Positions 1 through 10,920 of a DNA stretch of 64,000 nucleotides are shown piece after piece (the first letter of the stretch is position 1; every line of letters starts with the position of its first letter). This stretch comes from Spongilla lacustris (Eukaryota > Porifera > Demospongiae > Spongillida > Spongillidae). The translations under genes and the position numbers were made by a program. The notes beneath the pieces were generated by a model. The model was not told the origin of the DNA, ran no database searches, and saw only the letters and a list, made by a program, of their open reading frames with translations. The DNA lies in contig OX442429.1 of assembly GCA_949361645.1 (NCBI GenBank), positions 4,319,147-4,383,146 on the forward strand. Reading direction: 5' to 3'.

Positions 1-1140
1 TACACTCCACATATTAAAAAATAAAAATGTGGGAAGCATTGTAGGGCTACTGCTATCCTATAGCACAAAAGGAGGTCAGTTAATTAATTGTAGTTGTGAA
101 AAGTATTGGTCAAAAATCCTGACCTTGCCCTTTTACAATAAATGTCCATTAGGTGAAGCGTCTGTTTGTAATTCTTTTTACAAGAGGTTAACGTGTGAAG
201 TGAGGTTAAGCCTCAGCATTGCGCATGCGCATTCGTTCGCATCAGGCGCATGTTCTGTAGCGAGGTGGCTATCGGTGCGAATTAGGATTATTTTTCGATT
301 TGTGACCGCCGCCCGCAACATATCTCTCTCTGGCTCCTCGGTAGTTTTGTCAGGAGCCGTGACCAGTGTTGGGCATTCCAGGGTCTTCCCCTGGCTCCCC
401 CAAGCCATACTCACACCGGACAGTGAGGGGTGTGGCCCCTACGCCCACCTTCGGTCCTGATTCCGGGCAGCTTTACGTGGGGCCCACCGGGCCCGGCACT
501 TGCTAGATGCGGATATATAGGTCGCGGGCGAAAGCCGATGGAGGGGTGTTGGGGAGGGGCCCTACCCCTCCTGACCTGCCGCCCCGGCGTAGCCCATTAA
601 CTGTTGTCAATTTACATAAGTTCATTTCTGTATACCTTGTAGCTACTCCAAAAATATAGCATACTGGTGGAATATAAAGGTAGCCTCGAAACTGATAGAT
701 GAGCAGCTAGAATGTCACAATCTGTATTTTAATTGCAACAATAGCACGAATATCATGTAAAAAATCACCTGCAATTTTTTTTTGTGCAATGCATCTGCAC
801 TAGCTTTACTAACAGCTGCATGTGCAGATTTAGTACAGATATTTGTTGCTAACCATACCAGGGTGGGTATCATGTATGCTTTTTTTTCCTGCGCTCTTAA
901 TGGCTTCTGAATTTTGGCTGTAGTGCAGTCTCTTTGCATTCCGTTTTGGCTAAGGGTTCTCGTGATACCGTTTTTTTCTCAGCGGTTCGCTTTAGCTGAG
1001 GGTTCTCATGATACCATTCTTTCTCAGCGGTTCGCTTTGACTCCGCATCTCCCAACTCAGAGGCTAAGTTAGACATAACTTAAATTCAACGCTTCACCAG
1101 TACTAGTGTCGCCCCTATTAAATGTTTATATCGTGAAAGG
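1..1140. other. Intergenic, no gene recognised
   Basis: No convincing coding exon is visible. About 240-600 is GC- and CpG-rich, with several short open frames that resemble no family I know. About 948-1045 contains a diverged tandem duplication of roughly 60 bp, built on 'ctgagggttctc..gataccattctttctcagcggttcgctt'-like words. The rest is AT-rich. Confidence 0.5.
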
Positions 1141-1144
1141 CCCT

Positions 1145-1400
1145 TAATCTCCGGTTATGCACAACCTCACTTAACCACCGGTTATGGACAACCTCACTTA
1201 ACCTCCGGTTATGGAGCTTAACCTCTGGTTATGCACAACCTCACTTAACCTCCGGTTATGGACAACATCACTTAACCTCTGGTTATGGACAACCTCACTT
1301 AACCTCCGGTTATGGACAACCTCACTTAACCTCCGGTTATGGACAACCTCACTTAACCTCCGGTTATGGACAACCTCACTTAACCTCCGGTTATGGACAC
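1145..1400. repeat. 27-bp minisatellite
   Basis: About nine to ten tandem copies of a unit built on CTCCGGTTATGGACAACC. Early copies differ (TTATGCACAACC, CCACCGG, CTCTGG) and the distal copies are nearly identical. One short unit occurs near 1205-1215. The array ends about 90 bp upstream of a TATA box and an RGG-repeat ORF. Confidence 0.9.
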
Positions 1401-1491
1401 TTCAAAGGTAAAGTCCAGCCCTCCTCGCAACTAGATTATTCGTCCATCACACTTCAAAGAATCAAGTCCAGCCTCTTTTCTTTGTAAGGCC

Positions 1492-1500
1492 TATATAAAG
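1492..1500 (+). promoter_or_regulatory. TATA-box-like element
   Basis: The sequence TATATAAAG lies 31 bp upstream of the ATG at 1531. Initiation about 25-30 bp downstream would leave almost no 5' leader. The link to the following ORF is inferred from position only. Confidence 0.4.
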
Positions 1501-1530
1501 TCATGTTCACATTACTGCTTTACTTGTACT

Positions 1531-2079
1531 ATGGAGGAGTTGACAGAACATGAAAATAACCAATTGATGGAAGGAGGCAGAGGTGGTGGAGGTGAAGCTG
1601 GAGTTCGAGAAGACGATGGTGTCGGGGGAGGTGAAGCTGGCGTTAAAGGCGTAGGACGCGGTGGAAGAGGAAGAGGTCGCGGAGCAGGAGATGTAGAACG
1701 TGGAGGAAGAGGCGGTGCAGGAGGTGTAGAACGCGGAGGAAGAGGCGGTGCAGGAGGTGTAGAACGCGGAGGAAGAGGTGGTGCAGGAGATGTAGAGCGC
1801 GGAGGAAGAGGTGGTGCAGGAGATGTAGAACGCGGAGGAGAACGCGAGGAAGAGGCGATGCAGGAGATGTAGAATGCGGAGGAAGAGGTGGTGCAGGAGA
1901 TGTAGAACGTGGAGGAGAACGCGGGGGAAGAGGCGGTGCAGGAGATGTTGAACGCGGTGGAAGAGGAAGAGGTCGCGGTGGAAGAGGAAAACGCGGAGGA
2001 CGATGGGGCAGGAGAGGAGGGGACTTTTACTCTAAAATCACTAATGTGTACTATTATTATAATTACGATCATTATTAAC
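1531..2079 (+). pseudogene. RGG-repeat ORF, frameshifted
   Basis: The ATG at 1531 opens a frame starting MEELTEHENNQLMEGG. It then becomes a tandem run of GGRGGAGDVER-type repeats, rich in Arg and Gly, encoded by a coding minisatellite (about 1680-1960). The frame is lost near 1840-1860, where one unit appears to lack a G, and it stops at 1870. Allowing one +1 correction, the RGG frame continues to a basic Gly/Arg stretch and a Tyr-rich end, stopping with TAA at about 2077-2079. RGG runs are typical of RNA-binding proteins. A short acidic start plus an RG-rich stretch also resembles the N-terminus of some Tc1-like transposases, but no transposase core follows. An AATAAA follows at about 2166. 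The function is unknown, and it could be a pseudogene or a repeat-driven artefact. Confidence 0.4.
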
Positions 2080-2185
2080 TTTTACCCGGTAACCATTTAT
2101 ATTTGGCCCTGTTCATTTTGCGTCTGGGTATCCAACGGATCAATTATGCATCGGAGTACATGTATGAATAAAACAATTAAATATA

Positions 2186-2456
2186 AAACATTCTCTATAT
2201 GAGAACATTGGTGGCATATAGGATTTGAATGTAATGGTGGTGTAAAAAGGAAGGAAACTAGGGTCTAATAATAAGGGAAAATGGAATAGTCCTATATTTA
2301 GCACACAAACAACATACTATCCTACATGCATGTAGAGATGTGCTAAATATAGGACTATCCCATTATCTCTTATTATTAGACCCTAGTTTCCTTCCTTTTT
2401 ACACCACCATTACATTCAAATCCTATATATCACCAACTTTCTCATAGAGAATGTTT
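2186..2456. mobile_element. Foldback (MITE-like) element, ~270 bp
   Basis: The two halves are inverted copies of each other. The left half runs from AAACATTCTCTATATGAGAA to the TAGTCCTATATTTAGCAC region near 2305. The right half runs from GTGCTAAATATAGGACTA near 2340 to TTCTCATAGAGAATGTTT at 2456. Matching words are found throughout (the CTAGGGTCTAATAATAAG and GGATTTGAATGTAATGG blocks), leaving only a short loop of about 35 bp. This is a near-complete hairpin typical of a non-autonomous DNA transposon. A related right end lies near 51371-51398. Confidence 0.8.
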
Positions 2457-3196
2457 TTTTATTTAAGGCATGTACTTCAGGAAACAAATTTTTCAATATG
2501 TTTCATGAATTTAAAATGTCACATACATGTAGGGTGCAAATTGATGTCGCATGTTTTAACTGCAACCCGGATCTTGTTGGTGCGTTTTAAGAAGATCAGG
2601 AATCATGGACAGCTGGAGATGTTTGATATTCAAATCCTTTCAATAAGGAAAAGCTACTTCATCTGGTCTTTTAGTTGGTGGCTTACCATTGCATGCATTC
2701 ATGATAATGGTCTCGATATGTGATGCTACAGTAAAGCCTTTTTGTTCAAACCTTCTGGCTGATTCTCCATGACAGCTATCTATTGTTGTCTTCAGGATCC
2801 TGGTTGTCATTGCCCAGCGTACAGCCACTTTGGCACCCTACGATACATGTAGGCAGAATAGGAGGCACTGATGTATAGAATGATTGAAATGATGAAAGCT
2901 CCCTTTGTCAGATGTAGAATTGTTTTGCCATGTTCACAGCAATCATGGCCTCTTGCACCATAACATTTTTGCTCTTAAGTGTGATGGAAAGGCTGCTGAG
3001 ATGCACTAGAGTTGAGACTAGCAAGTCTGAGTCCAAAAACCATTGAGAATTTCTCCATCAATTGTCCATCTTGTTGGGCAGGGTGGCTTCAGGCCAAGTT
3101 CAGGGATACAGTGACATGATCAACGGACTTTTGACTCTGATGTAACAAACAAGGAAAAAAACCTGTTCTCGTTTGGGTGAGTACTTTATCAAGCCC

Positions 3197-3246
3197 AAAT
3201 ACCAGATCAAATACCAGATCAAATAGCAGATCAAATAGCAGATCAA
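3197..3246. repeat. 12-bp tandem repeat
   Basis: About four copies of AAATACCAGATC / AAATAGCAGATC lie inside the hAT-like remnant. Confidence 0.8.
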
Positions 3247-3390
3247 GAGCATGCTTAATTGGCTTGCATTGGTTGCTGACATAGCAAATGCAAATGCGTT
3301 ACAATGCAAGTTAAGTAATGAAGTTAAATGATATTGATCACCAGCAAAAAACTAGTTACTTTCTAGGCCAGAGTGAACTGTGCACTAGCT

Positions 3391-4601
3391 CTACAGGGAG
3401 AGGAACACTGCAAGGTACACGCCCCTTTCAAGAATGAGCTCCTCTGATGCATAGGATGGATGAGCGGAGGATAGAAAAGGACAGGCAGCATTGCAGCCAT
3501 CCAATGGTTTGGCTATAAGGTGAATTCCATTTAGAAGATAGCTGGTCTGCCAGGCGTTTATAAAAAGTCCTTGCAATTTGCCCCATTCCACCAGTAGTGG
3601 AGAGTACTATGGGGGTGAAGGAGGCATGCTCTATGTCCCTGATGCGTTGCTCATACACTCTTTTTATTTTTTGTTTTCATGTCTGCGGTAGCAGGCAATA
3701 GGTGTGGGTGTGGTGTTAGATGGAGCAAGTGAGTTAAGGACTCTGACATCAAAAAACGTTTTTTTCAAAATGGCCACCCCAGAAACCATCAGCTGCAATG
3801 TCTGATCTTGCTCCAATGTCAGTGATGGTGGAGGCAAATTTGAATGTTTCTCTAGTAACTGGTTGAAGGGTTGGTTTGATAGTTACATTGTGACACACTT
3901 CATGTAGTAAATTTGCAGTGAAGTTCCGAATCTCATTGTGGTGTAGGGTCAGATAACCTCCAAAAGGACATGAGAGCGCATGTTCTACAGTGAATGATTT
4001 CCCACAGATGCAATGTGAAGGTGTGTTAGGAGGGTCCCATCCATACCTAAGAGCAAGGGCATCGTGAAAGGCACCTTTGGGCAATGCAAAACCATATTCC
4101 GAGATTGGAAGAGTGGTAAGCCAGCTGGAAGCACTCTTCTCTTGAGTAAGGACCATTGACTGATCTCTGGGAGGACTCAGATAACTGTGGTAATAGGTTG
4201 GTTGCTGTGTCTTGGGTTTGCTGTTGCTTCGATTGATGAAGTTGTTTTTTTGGCCTGGATCTCTGCCTCAATTACACTGAATGGGATTGTGTGTTTTCTT
4301 TTGCATGATGAGGTCATATCATTGCTTTGTGACTGTCATTGAAGCATCAAACTCAATGGCTGACAGATTGGTGGGGATGGTTTAGCCGAGGCTGCCAAGT
4401 CTTGGAGGCAAGGACAATTAGGAGTCGCTCGAGATCACCAGGAGGAGCTCTACCAGTGAGGGATGGGATAAGGTTTGACCTTATTATGTCTTCGATGGGA
4501 GTTAAAAACGTGCTTATGTTTGAAACGGTCCTGGCGAGGTAAGTCCATTGGTGAACCACACTGTCAGTGAAGGCTGCAAAGATCGCGTGTGATGCTGACA
4601 T
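3391..4601 (-). pseudogene. LINE 3' fragment (RT end plus zinc/endonuclease-like tail)
   Basis: The minus-strand pieces run in order. 4601-4353 resembles the region after the reverse transcriptase core in multicopy invertebrate LINEs (FAAFTDSVVHQWTYLARTV, LIPSLTGRAPPGDLERL). 4156-3749 contains SSWLTTLPISEYGFALPKGAF, RYGWDPPNTP and a zinc-knuckle-like C-x-C-x7-H-x3-C (SHCICGKSFTVEHALSC), then a tail with DIGARSDIAADGFWGG that may be the restriction-like endonuclease region. 3658-3391 contains IEHASFTPIVLSTTGG and FSILRSSILCIRGAHS. Frameshifts separate the pieces, so it is dead. It lies inside the hAT-like remnant, which implies later insertion. The clade is not certain. Confidence 0.65.
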
Positions 4602-5277
4602 CTTGAATACAGAGGGTTACACAATCAATGAACATGTACTGCCAATGGCTCCTCATTAGCTATGCGTGTTGCAATACCACTTTCTTTATGTGCAGGGCCA
4701 CTGCAGCTGCTCAGTGAAGTCATGCACCAAATAAGAACATCCTTTATAGCCGGGGTTAAGGAACCTTTCAGCATCAGTCAGTCTTTGTTACTGGTGTCAT
4801 CCCCACAAATATATTATAGTCACTATCAACCCATCGCAGAGAAATGGAGGGCTGTTCTTTATTACTGATATCTCTAGTTTCATCAGCAATGATGGAGGAA
4901 AACCGACACACTCTGCTACATGGAACAAATGCCGTGACGGATGGTTTCCCATCGATGTCATTAGTCATATCTGTTTTTATCTTCAATGAATTTTACAAGT
5001 TTTATTATCTTATGATCGAACTTTCAATAACTGCAAAACATTACCTTGCAACTCTTCATGGCCTCTTATAGCAAGGCCCTTACCGTAGACGATACTGGGG
5101 TGATGTTACAAGTATCATGAGTGATTTTCTATGCCATTCCTGGTCTTCTAGGAGTTGAACATTCATGCGCTCAATAATGCTTGGCTGAGTAAAAGTGATG
5201 AATTTTAGGCAAGCTTCGGAATGTGCTTGATTCTTTTCATGATTTGTTAAACTTATCTTTGGCATGCTTCAAGTTGC

Positions 5278-5336
5278 AAAACCCCTGTGTGACCCCTGTG
5301 TGACCCCTGTGTGACCCCTGTGTGACCCCTGTGTGA
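5278..5336. repeat. 11-bp tandem repeat
   Basis: Five copies of ACCCCTGTGTG in a row lie just upstream (minus-strand sense) of the first hAT-like fragment. Confidence 0.9.
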
Positions 5337-5930
5337 CAAATGCATCTTCTGCTTTAAAACATACCATCCTAACAAGAGAGGTTACTAATCTGCAATAAAA
5401 GCAAAATGCTTTTGCCTAAGTTTCACATAACACTATCCAATTGTACTGCTTATACCAAGCAACTGAAACCGCCTATTCTTTCCATCTGGATATGTGATTA
5501 TAGTTTTGGTCAATATGGTATTGGAAGGGGGCAGGCGTATTATAGCAGCAGCGCAGCTTACACTCAATCAGAACATCAGCCAACCTTTTCTTTTTCGCAG
5601 CACACTCTTGTTTATTCAAAACCAATTAAAACTTCTTCACCAGTCTCGACGTCGTCGACTGTACATGTAGCAAGTAGTTGATGCTTCTGATGGAAAAGAA
5701 GGTGGGGGCTTGTTGGTGGATCCATTGCTCAGCTGTTGCTGACCTCATACTGATTCCCAAATAGCTTAAAATTGATTTCATATCCTGGAACTAAGGCCTT
5801 CTAATAGCGAGCAGTCTATTTCATCAGCGAAATTATTTAATATTACAGGCTTTGGCCAGGCACTGGACAGATACAATATATGACTTAGCACAGACAGTGT
5901 AATTATATTGATATTCAATTAAAAAAGAAC
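5337..5930. other. Intergenic, nothing recognised
   Basis: The DNA is of mixed composition with one 91-codon open frame on the plus strand (5406-5681). I recognise no family or exon signals in it. Confidence 0.4.
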
Positions 5931-5934
5931 GAAT

Positions 5935-6130
5935 ACTAGGGGGTGTGTGGGGGGGGGGGGGGTGGAGCCTATCATGTAGGGCCCCCTCTATTATAGCATT
6001 GTGGGGGGGGGGGTGGAGCCTATCATGTAGGGCCCCCTCTATTATAGCATTTGGGGAGGGGGGGGGGTGGAGCCTATCATGTAGGCCCCCTCTATTATAG
6101 CATTTGGGGGGGGGGGGGGGGGGGGGGGGC
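5935..6130. repeat. ~58-bp minisatellite with poly(G) runs
   Basis: Three copies of a unit containing GTGGAGCCTATCATGTAGG and CCCCTCTATTATAGCATT, each separated by a G-run. The last copy ends in an uninterrupted G tract of about 23 bp (about 6106-6129). Confidence 0.85.
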
Positions 6131-7327
6131 TTTGGTGCCTGCCTGGTTCCTATGCCTATGTATTGTTGCTGCAGTGATGGAAAAAGATAACACTGCCAGT
6201 ACCCCACCATGTGAGCTGGTACAGTATAGTAGAAAAAATGTGTTCAGATGTAAGTACAGAACCATCTATACCCAGAAGGTGTGGACGACAAGTTCATATA
6301 AGTAACATCACTGCAGGCACTCCATCTGAGTACTATTGTTGCTGCATCTCCACCCCTGTACTTGATCACCTGTTGTCTGAGATGCAATCATGCAGGGTGT
6401 ACTTACAAAACACCCTCAAACTGCTTTACTAGGACTATGCCTTCAGTCTTAGTGAAACTCTCGGACAGAGAGTTTAGCACTATGGTTATGAAGTTTGCAG
6501 ATAGCTACACCCAAGCAGATTGCATCCACAGTGAGCTGCAGGAAGCAGCAACATGGAGGCTACAACAAAATTCTTTCCCCACCTCCTCATAGTGCAAACC
6601 CACCCACGTATAATTACTGTTGCAATTCACAGCTTAAAAGAACAATGAGGGTGGAAACCAAACAGGAGTAGAAGGGAGATGGGTGGGAGTGGTGGAAGAT
6701 AGCAGCGTGAAGGGAGGTGTGGCTACTGAACTGAATACATACAATACTTGTAATACTGTATTGCCAATAAGGATCCAAGGGATTTTTAAAAAGCCACATA
6801 TGCGTGTTCTATTAGCATACCAGATAGTTGAAATGCGTTTGTCGCATCACGTTGTGATGATTTTAAATGGACTCCATTTTATTTCACATATTTCAATCTA
6901 TCATATGTAACCAAGGAATATGTGGCCACAGTAACTTATATTTTATTTTGAGGATAGTTAATTAACCAGGATCTTATTGTTGGTGATCTTAAAAATCAGT
7001 GAGCTAGTTATAATTGTAGCTGTCTGATTGTGTACCAAAACGTGTAGTTTTGCCTGCATACAATGATACAGCTTCTCACCATAGTACTTTTAACGCTCGC
7101 AACCCATTGAAATCTGAGATAAAATTTGAAGGGGAAAGAAACATACTGAGGGATAGAATTGGTTAATGCTAACTCTATATTATACCACGCACTGACATCT
7201 GCTTCAGTGCCTTAGGGGTAGACATGTTAAAGCCCTATATCATGCTAGCATGGGAGGACCTATGCCAGTACATTGTACACATGGGAGGGCCCAAGTACTG
7301 GCTCATCTCCTTCCCCTCTTGGCACAG
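6131..7327. other. Region upstream of the ATOX1-like exon
   Basis: No recognisable coding exon was found. The missing first exon of the ATOX1-like gene would be expected here or further upstream. It probably encodes only a start methionine and a few residues, and I could not identify it. Confidence 0.35.
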
Positions 7328-10300
7328 GTCCACGAGTACAACGTTGCCATGAGCTGTGAGGGCTGCTCGAATGCAGTGAACCGTGTTCTTTCAAGGCAGC
7401 AAGGTAGGGGGGAGGGATCATAGCAATCTGCATGTCTGTGGAGATGATTTAATTGTGGGCAAAACAGCATCTGCATAAAGGCCAGCATACATGGGGGCTC
7501 CTTGCCTGCAGCTCTGGGTGAACGTTCAGTGAACCATCGGTAAAGTAAAAATGACATATTCATTTGACAAGTCGCCTGGAAGTCACCCTGTATGCTGGCC
7601 TTAAGGTGGATCTGTGGGTGTGTCCCTTTGTGTGACTTTGTGGATGATGATATTCATAACAAACATGTTAAGAGGGAGGGAGAAGGGGAGAGGTGTAAGA
7701 TTGGAGAAGGGAAGAGGTGTAAGATTGGAGAAGGGGAGGGTGTAAGATTGGAGAAGGGGAGAGGTGTAAGATTGGAGAAGGGGAGAGGTGTAAGATTGGA
7801 GAAGGGAGGGGTGTAAGATTGGAGAAGGGGAGGGGTGTAAGATTGGAGAAGGGGAGAGGTGTAAGATTGGAGAAGGGAGAGGTGTAAGATTGGAGAAGGG
7901 GAGAGGTTTAAGATTGGAGAAGGGAGGGGTGTAAGATTGGAGAAGGGAGGGGTGTAAGATTGGAGAAGGGAGGGGTGTAAGATTGGAGAAGGGGAGAGGT
8001 GTAAGATTGGAGAAGGGAGAGGTGTAAGATTGGAGAAGGGGAGAGGTGTAAGATTGGAGAAGGGGAGAGGTGTAAGATTGGAGAAGGGAGGGGTGTAAGA
8101 TTGGAGAAGGGAGGGGTGTAAGATTGGAGAAGGGAGAGGTGTAAGATTGGAGAAGGGAGAGGTGTAAGATTGGAGAAGGGGAGAGGTGTAAGATTGGAGA
8201 AGGGGAGAGGTGTAAGATTGGAGAAGGGAGGGGTGTAAGATTGGAGAAGGGAGGGGTGTAAGATTGGAGAAGGGGAGAGGTGTAAGATTGGAGAAGGGGA
8301 GAGGTGTAAGATTGGAGAAGGGAGGGGTGTAAGATTGGAGAAGGGAGGGGTGTAAGATTGGAGAAGGGGAGAGGTGTAAGATTGGAGAAGGGGAGAGGTG
8401 TAAGATTGGAGAAGGGAGGGGTGTAAGATTGGAGAAGGGGAGAAGTGTAAGATTGGAGAAGGGAGGGGTGTAAGATTGGAGAAGGGAGGGGTGTAAGATT
8501 GGAGAAGGGAGAGGTGTAAGATTGGAGAAGGGGAGAGGTGTAAGATTGGAGAAGGGGAGAGGTGTAAGATTGGAGAAGGGAGGGGTGTAAGATTGGAGAA
8601 GGGAGGGGTGTAAGATTGGAGAAGGGAGAGGTGTAAGATTGGAGAAGGGAGAGGTGTAAGATTGGAGAAGGGGAGAGGTGTAAGATTGGAGAAGGGGAGA
8701 GGTGTAAGATTGGAGAAGGGAGGGGTGTAAGATTGGAGAAGGGAGGGGTGTAAGATTGGAGAAGGGAGGGGTGTAAGATTGGAGAAGGGAGGGGTGTAAG
8801 ATTGGAGAAGGGAGGGGTGTAAGATTGGAGAAGGGGAGAGGTGTAAGATTGGAGAAGGGAGGGGTGTAAGATTGGAGAAGGGAGGGGTGTAAGATTGGAG
8901 AAGGGGAGAGGTGTAAGATTGGAGAAGGGAGGGGTGTAAGATTGAAGAAGGGAGGGGTGTAAGATTGGAGAAGGGAGAGGTGTAAGATTGGAGAAGGGGA
9001 GAGGTGTAAGATTGGAGAAGGGAGGGGTGTAAGATTGGAGAAGGGAGGGGTGTAAGATTGGAGAAGGGAGAGGTGTAAGATTGGAGAAGGGAGAGGTGTA
9101 AGATTGGAGAAGGGGAGAGGTGTAAGATTGGAGAAGGGGAGAGGTGTAAGATTGGAGAAGGGAGGGGTGTAAGATTGAAGAAGGGAGGGGTGTAAGATTG
9201 GAGAAGGGAGGGGTGTAAGATTGGAGAAGGGGAGAGGTGTAAGATTGGAGAAGGGAGGGGTGTAAGATTGGAGAAGGGAGGGGTGTAAGATTGGAGAAGG
9301 GAGGGGTGTAAGATTGGAGAAGGAGGGGTGTAAGATTGGAGAAGGGAGGGGTGTAAGATTGGAGAAGGGAGGGGTGTAAGATTGGAGAAGGGGAGAGGTG
9401 TAAGATTGGAGAAGGGAGGGGTGTAAGATTGGAGAAGGGAGGGGTGTAAGATTGGAGAAGGGGAGAGGTGTAAGATTGGAGAAGGGAGAGGTATAAGATT
9501 GGAGAAGGGGAGAGGTGTAAGATTGGAGAAGGGGAAAGGTGTAAGATTGAAGAAGGGGAGAGGTGTAAGATTGGAGAAGGGACATCATGTAGTCTAGGTA
9601 GGTTACAAGTACATTGTTAGGTCATGGAGATAGATGACAGAGATTGTTGCAGGGCTTTGATGTTGAGTTTGGACAGAAGATTCTAGATTACAATCCCCTC
9701 CCCTTCTCAGAAGTTGCCCAGTTAAAAAACATAGATCAACTGATACAGTACCTGAGTTGCACCTCAATGATGTTCCCAGGTAGTTGTCTGTGGGGTTTTT
9801 TGTGGGTGGACAAAAATGAACCTTGAGTTGGCAGGTAGGGTGGTGGTGAGAGTCACTGGCTGATGATGGCTCTGATGTTGGACCCACAACTGGATCAATA
9901 TTAGGGGTGGAGTCCCTAGTGTTGTGCACTGCCCTAGCTCAATAATGGTTTGTATAAATGGTGGTGCCTTCATCTGATTAGTGGCACAATGTTAGTTTGA
10001 CCTTGTGCTGTGGAGTCACTAAATTTCAAGGTGCTGTTGTGGGAATGTGATATCTGAGGTGCCAAGGTCAAAATTGTGGTTCTCACAAGCTGTAATATAG
10101 GATGTAATGACCTTAGGGTTATATGGAGGAGAGGGAGGGAGATTACATGTATGGTTGGCTGGAGGAGGGCTGTAAATTTCTGTAACATGTATGTTACAGA
10201 AATTTACTGTCTGTCTCACTAAAGTAGTATTGATTACACACACACATGCCACCATCAGCACATGTACTGGGGACATTTGCATAACCTAGTTTCATTAGCC

Positions 10301-10746
10301 CACATACAGCCAAGCTAAAAGCATTAATTATTCACACGCATACATGTAGTATTTATTTTTATTCTGTTTCCTGGAGCAATAAATGCTGTCTAACTCCAGG
10401 AAATGAAAACGCCCACAACATACCATGCATGTGAATAATTAATGCTATTTAACTTTGGCTCTGGAAGGTACTGTAACCTCTAGAGCATATCCTCTTTATC
10501 TGATACACCTGACCATATATGGGCAACATAACTGCCCTGAGCACCATTGTTCTGCACGTTGGTTGTTCCCTACCCACACTTCTAAGCATGCTACCCTTTT
10601 CCCCCTGTTGTCCAGATGTAAAGAAGGTTACATTTGATATGGAAAAGCAGAAAGTGTATGTGGAGACATCGATGTCAGGGGAAGACATCTTGGCAATCAT
10701 AAAGAAGACTGGACGAGAGTGCTCCTATGTAGGTGTGAAGCAGTAA
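7328..10746 (+). CDS. ATOX1: ATOX1-like copper chaperone (first exon not found)
   Basis: Two exons were found. The first, 7328-7403 (acceptor ggcacag, donor gtaggg), encodes VHEYNVAMSCEGCSNAVNRV..., with the heavy-metal-associated M-x-C-x2-C copper site (MSCEGC). The second, 10616-10746 (acceptor tgtccag), encodes VKKVTFDMEKQKVYVE, then ILAIIKKTGRECSYVG, and stops with TAA. The exon phases match (G|AT). The joined product is about 69 aa, close to the roughly 70 aa usual for ATOX1, so only a tiny 5' exon is missing. The family accepts Cu(I) in the cytosol and passes it to P-type copper ATPases; the conserved Lys near the C-terminal KKTG is present. The 3.2-kb intron is mostly a 23/24-bp minisatellite. 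The gene converges tail to tail with the oxygenase gene that ends at 10921. Confidence 0.85.
7655..9590. repeat. 23/24-bp minisatellite, ~80 copies
   Basis: An uninterrupted array of GTGTAAGATTGGAGAAGG followed by GGAGAG (24 bp) or GAGGG (23 bp) endings, lying wholly inside the ATOX1-like intron. The mixture of lengths and single-base variants (GAAGAAGG, GTATAAG, GTTTAAG) forms a readable variant map. The 644-codon minus-strand frame across it is a repeat artefact, because the unit lacks stop codons. Confidence 0.95.
9591..10615. other. Distal part of the ATOX1-like intron
   Basis: No exon is visible apart from the acceptor at 10611-10615. A short inverted repeat around TTCTGTAACATGTATGTTACAGAA lies at about 10177-10200. 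A pair of CATTAATTATTCACACGCAT and ATGCATGTGAATAATTAATG blocks (10322-10341 and 10425-10444) forms a larger stem with TIR-like character, flanking about 85 bp. Confidence 0.45.
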
Positions 10747-10920
10747 CGCCGTGTGCAGTAACAAAAGGACTGTGCCAAATGGTGTTTTTTTTAATGTGTT
10801 TGCTGTTGTGGTTGTTTTGAACACATACATGTATGGTCAAGCATGTGTACAATTGGAGAGAACTACTATGAGGAGGAGGATGAGAGAGAGAGAGAGCGAG
10901 AAGGGGGCCTATGTAGCTAG

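Larger units (their letters stand above)
2640..5265 (-). pseudogene. hAT-like (DUF4371/ZMYM-type) transposase remnant
   Basis: Minus-strand fragments read in the order of one protein. 5265-5080 encodes a segment with HEKNQAHSEACLKF and LLEDQEWHRKSLMI, a zinc-finger-proximal region seen in hAT/ZMYM-type transposase-like proteins. About 5075-5010 gives an AIRGHEEL-like piece after a frameshift. 4986-4774 gives IIADETRDISNKEQ, the conserved acidic DE..D motif of DUF4371, followed by SLRWVDSDYNIF. About 4715-4615 gives GPAHKESGIATRIANEE. After an interruption at 4601-3391, matching C-terminal parts resume at about 3070-2880 (FGLRL, EQKCYGARGHD-like) and at 2828-2640 (ARRFEQKGFTVASHIE, MNACNGKPPTKRPDEV). 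Several stops and frameshifts make it inactive. The family assignment rests on remembered motifs and is moderate. Confidence 0.6.

Noticed and set aside
7654..9588. 644-codon minus-strand ORF of LLQSYTSPFSNLTPLP repeats
   Set aside because: It is the translation of a 23/24-bp intronic minisatellite with no stop in its unit; there is no unique sequence, promoter or exon signal.
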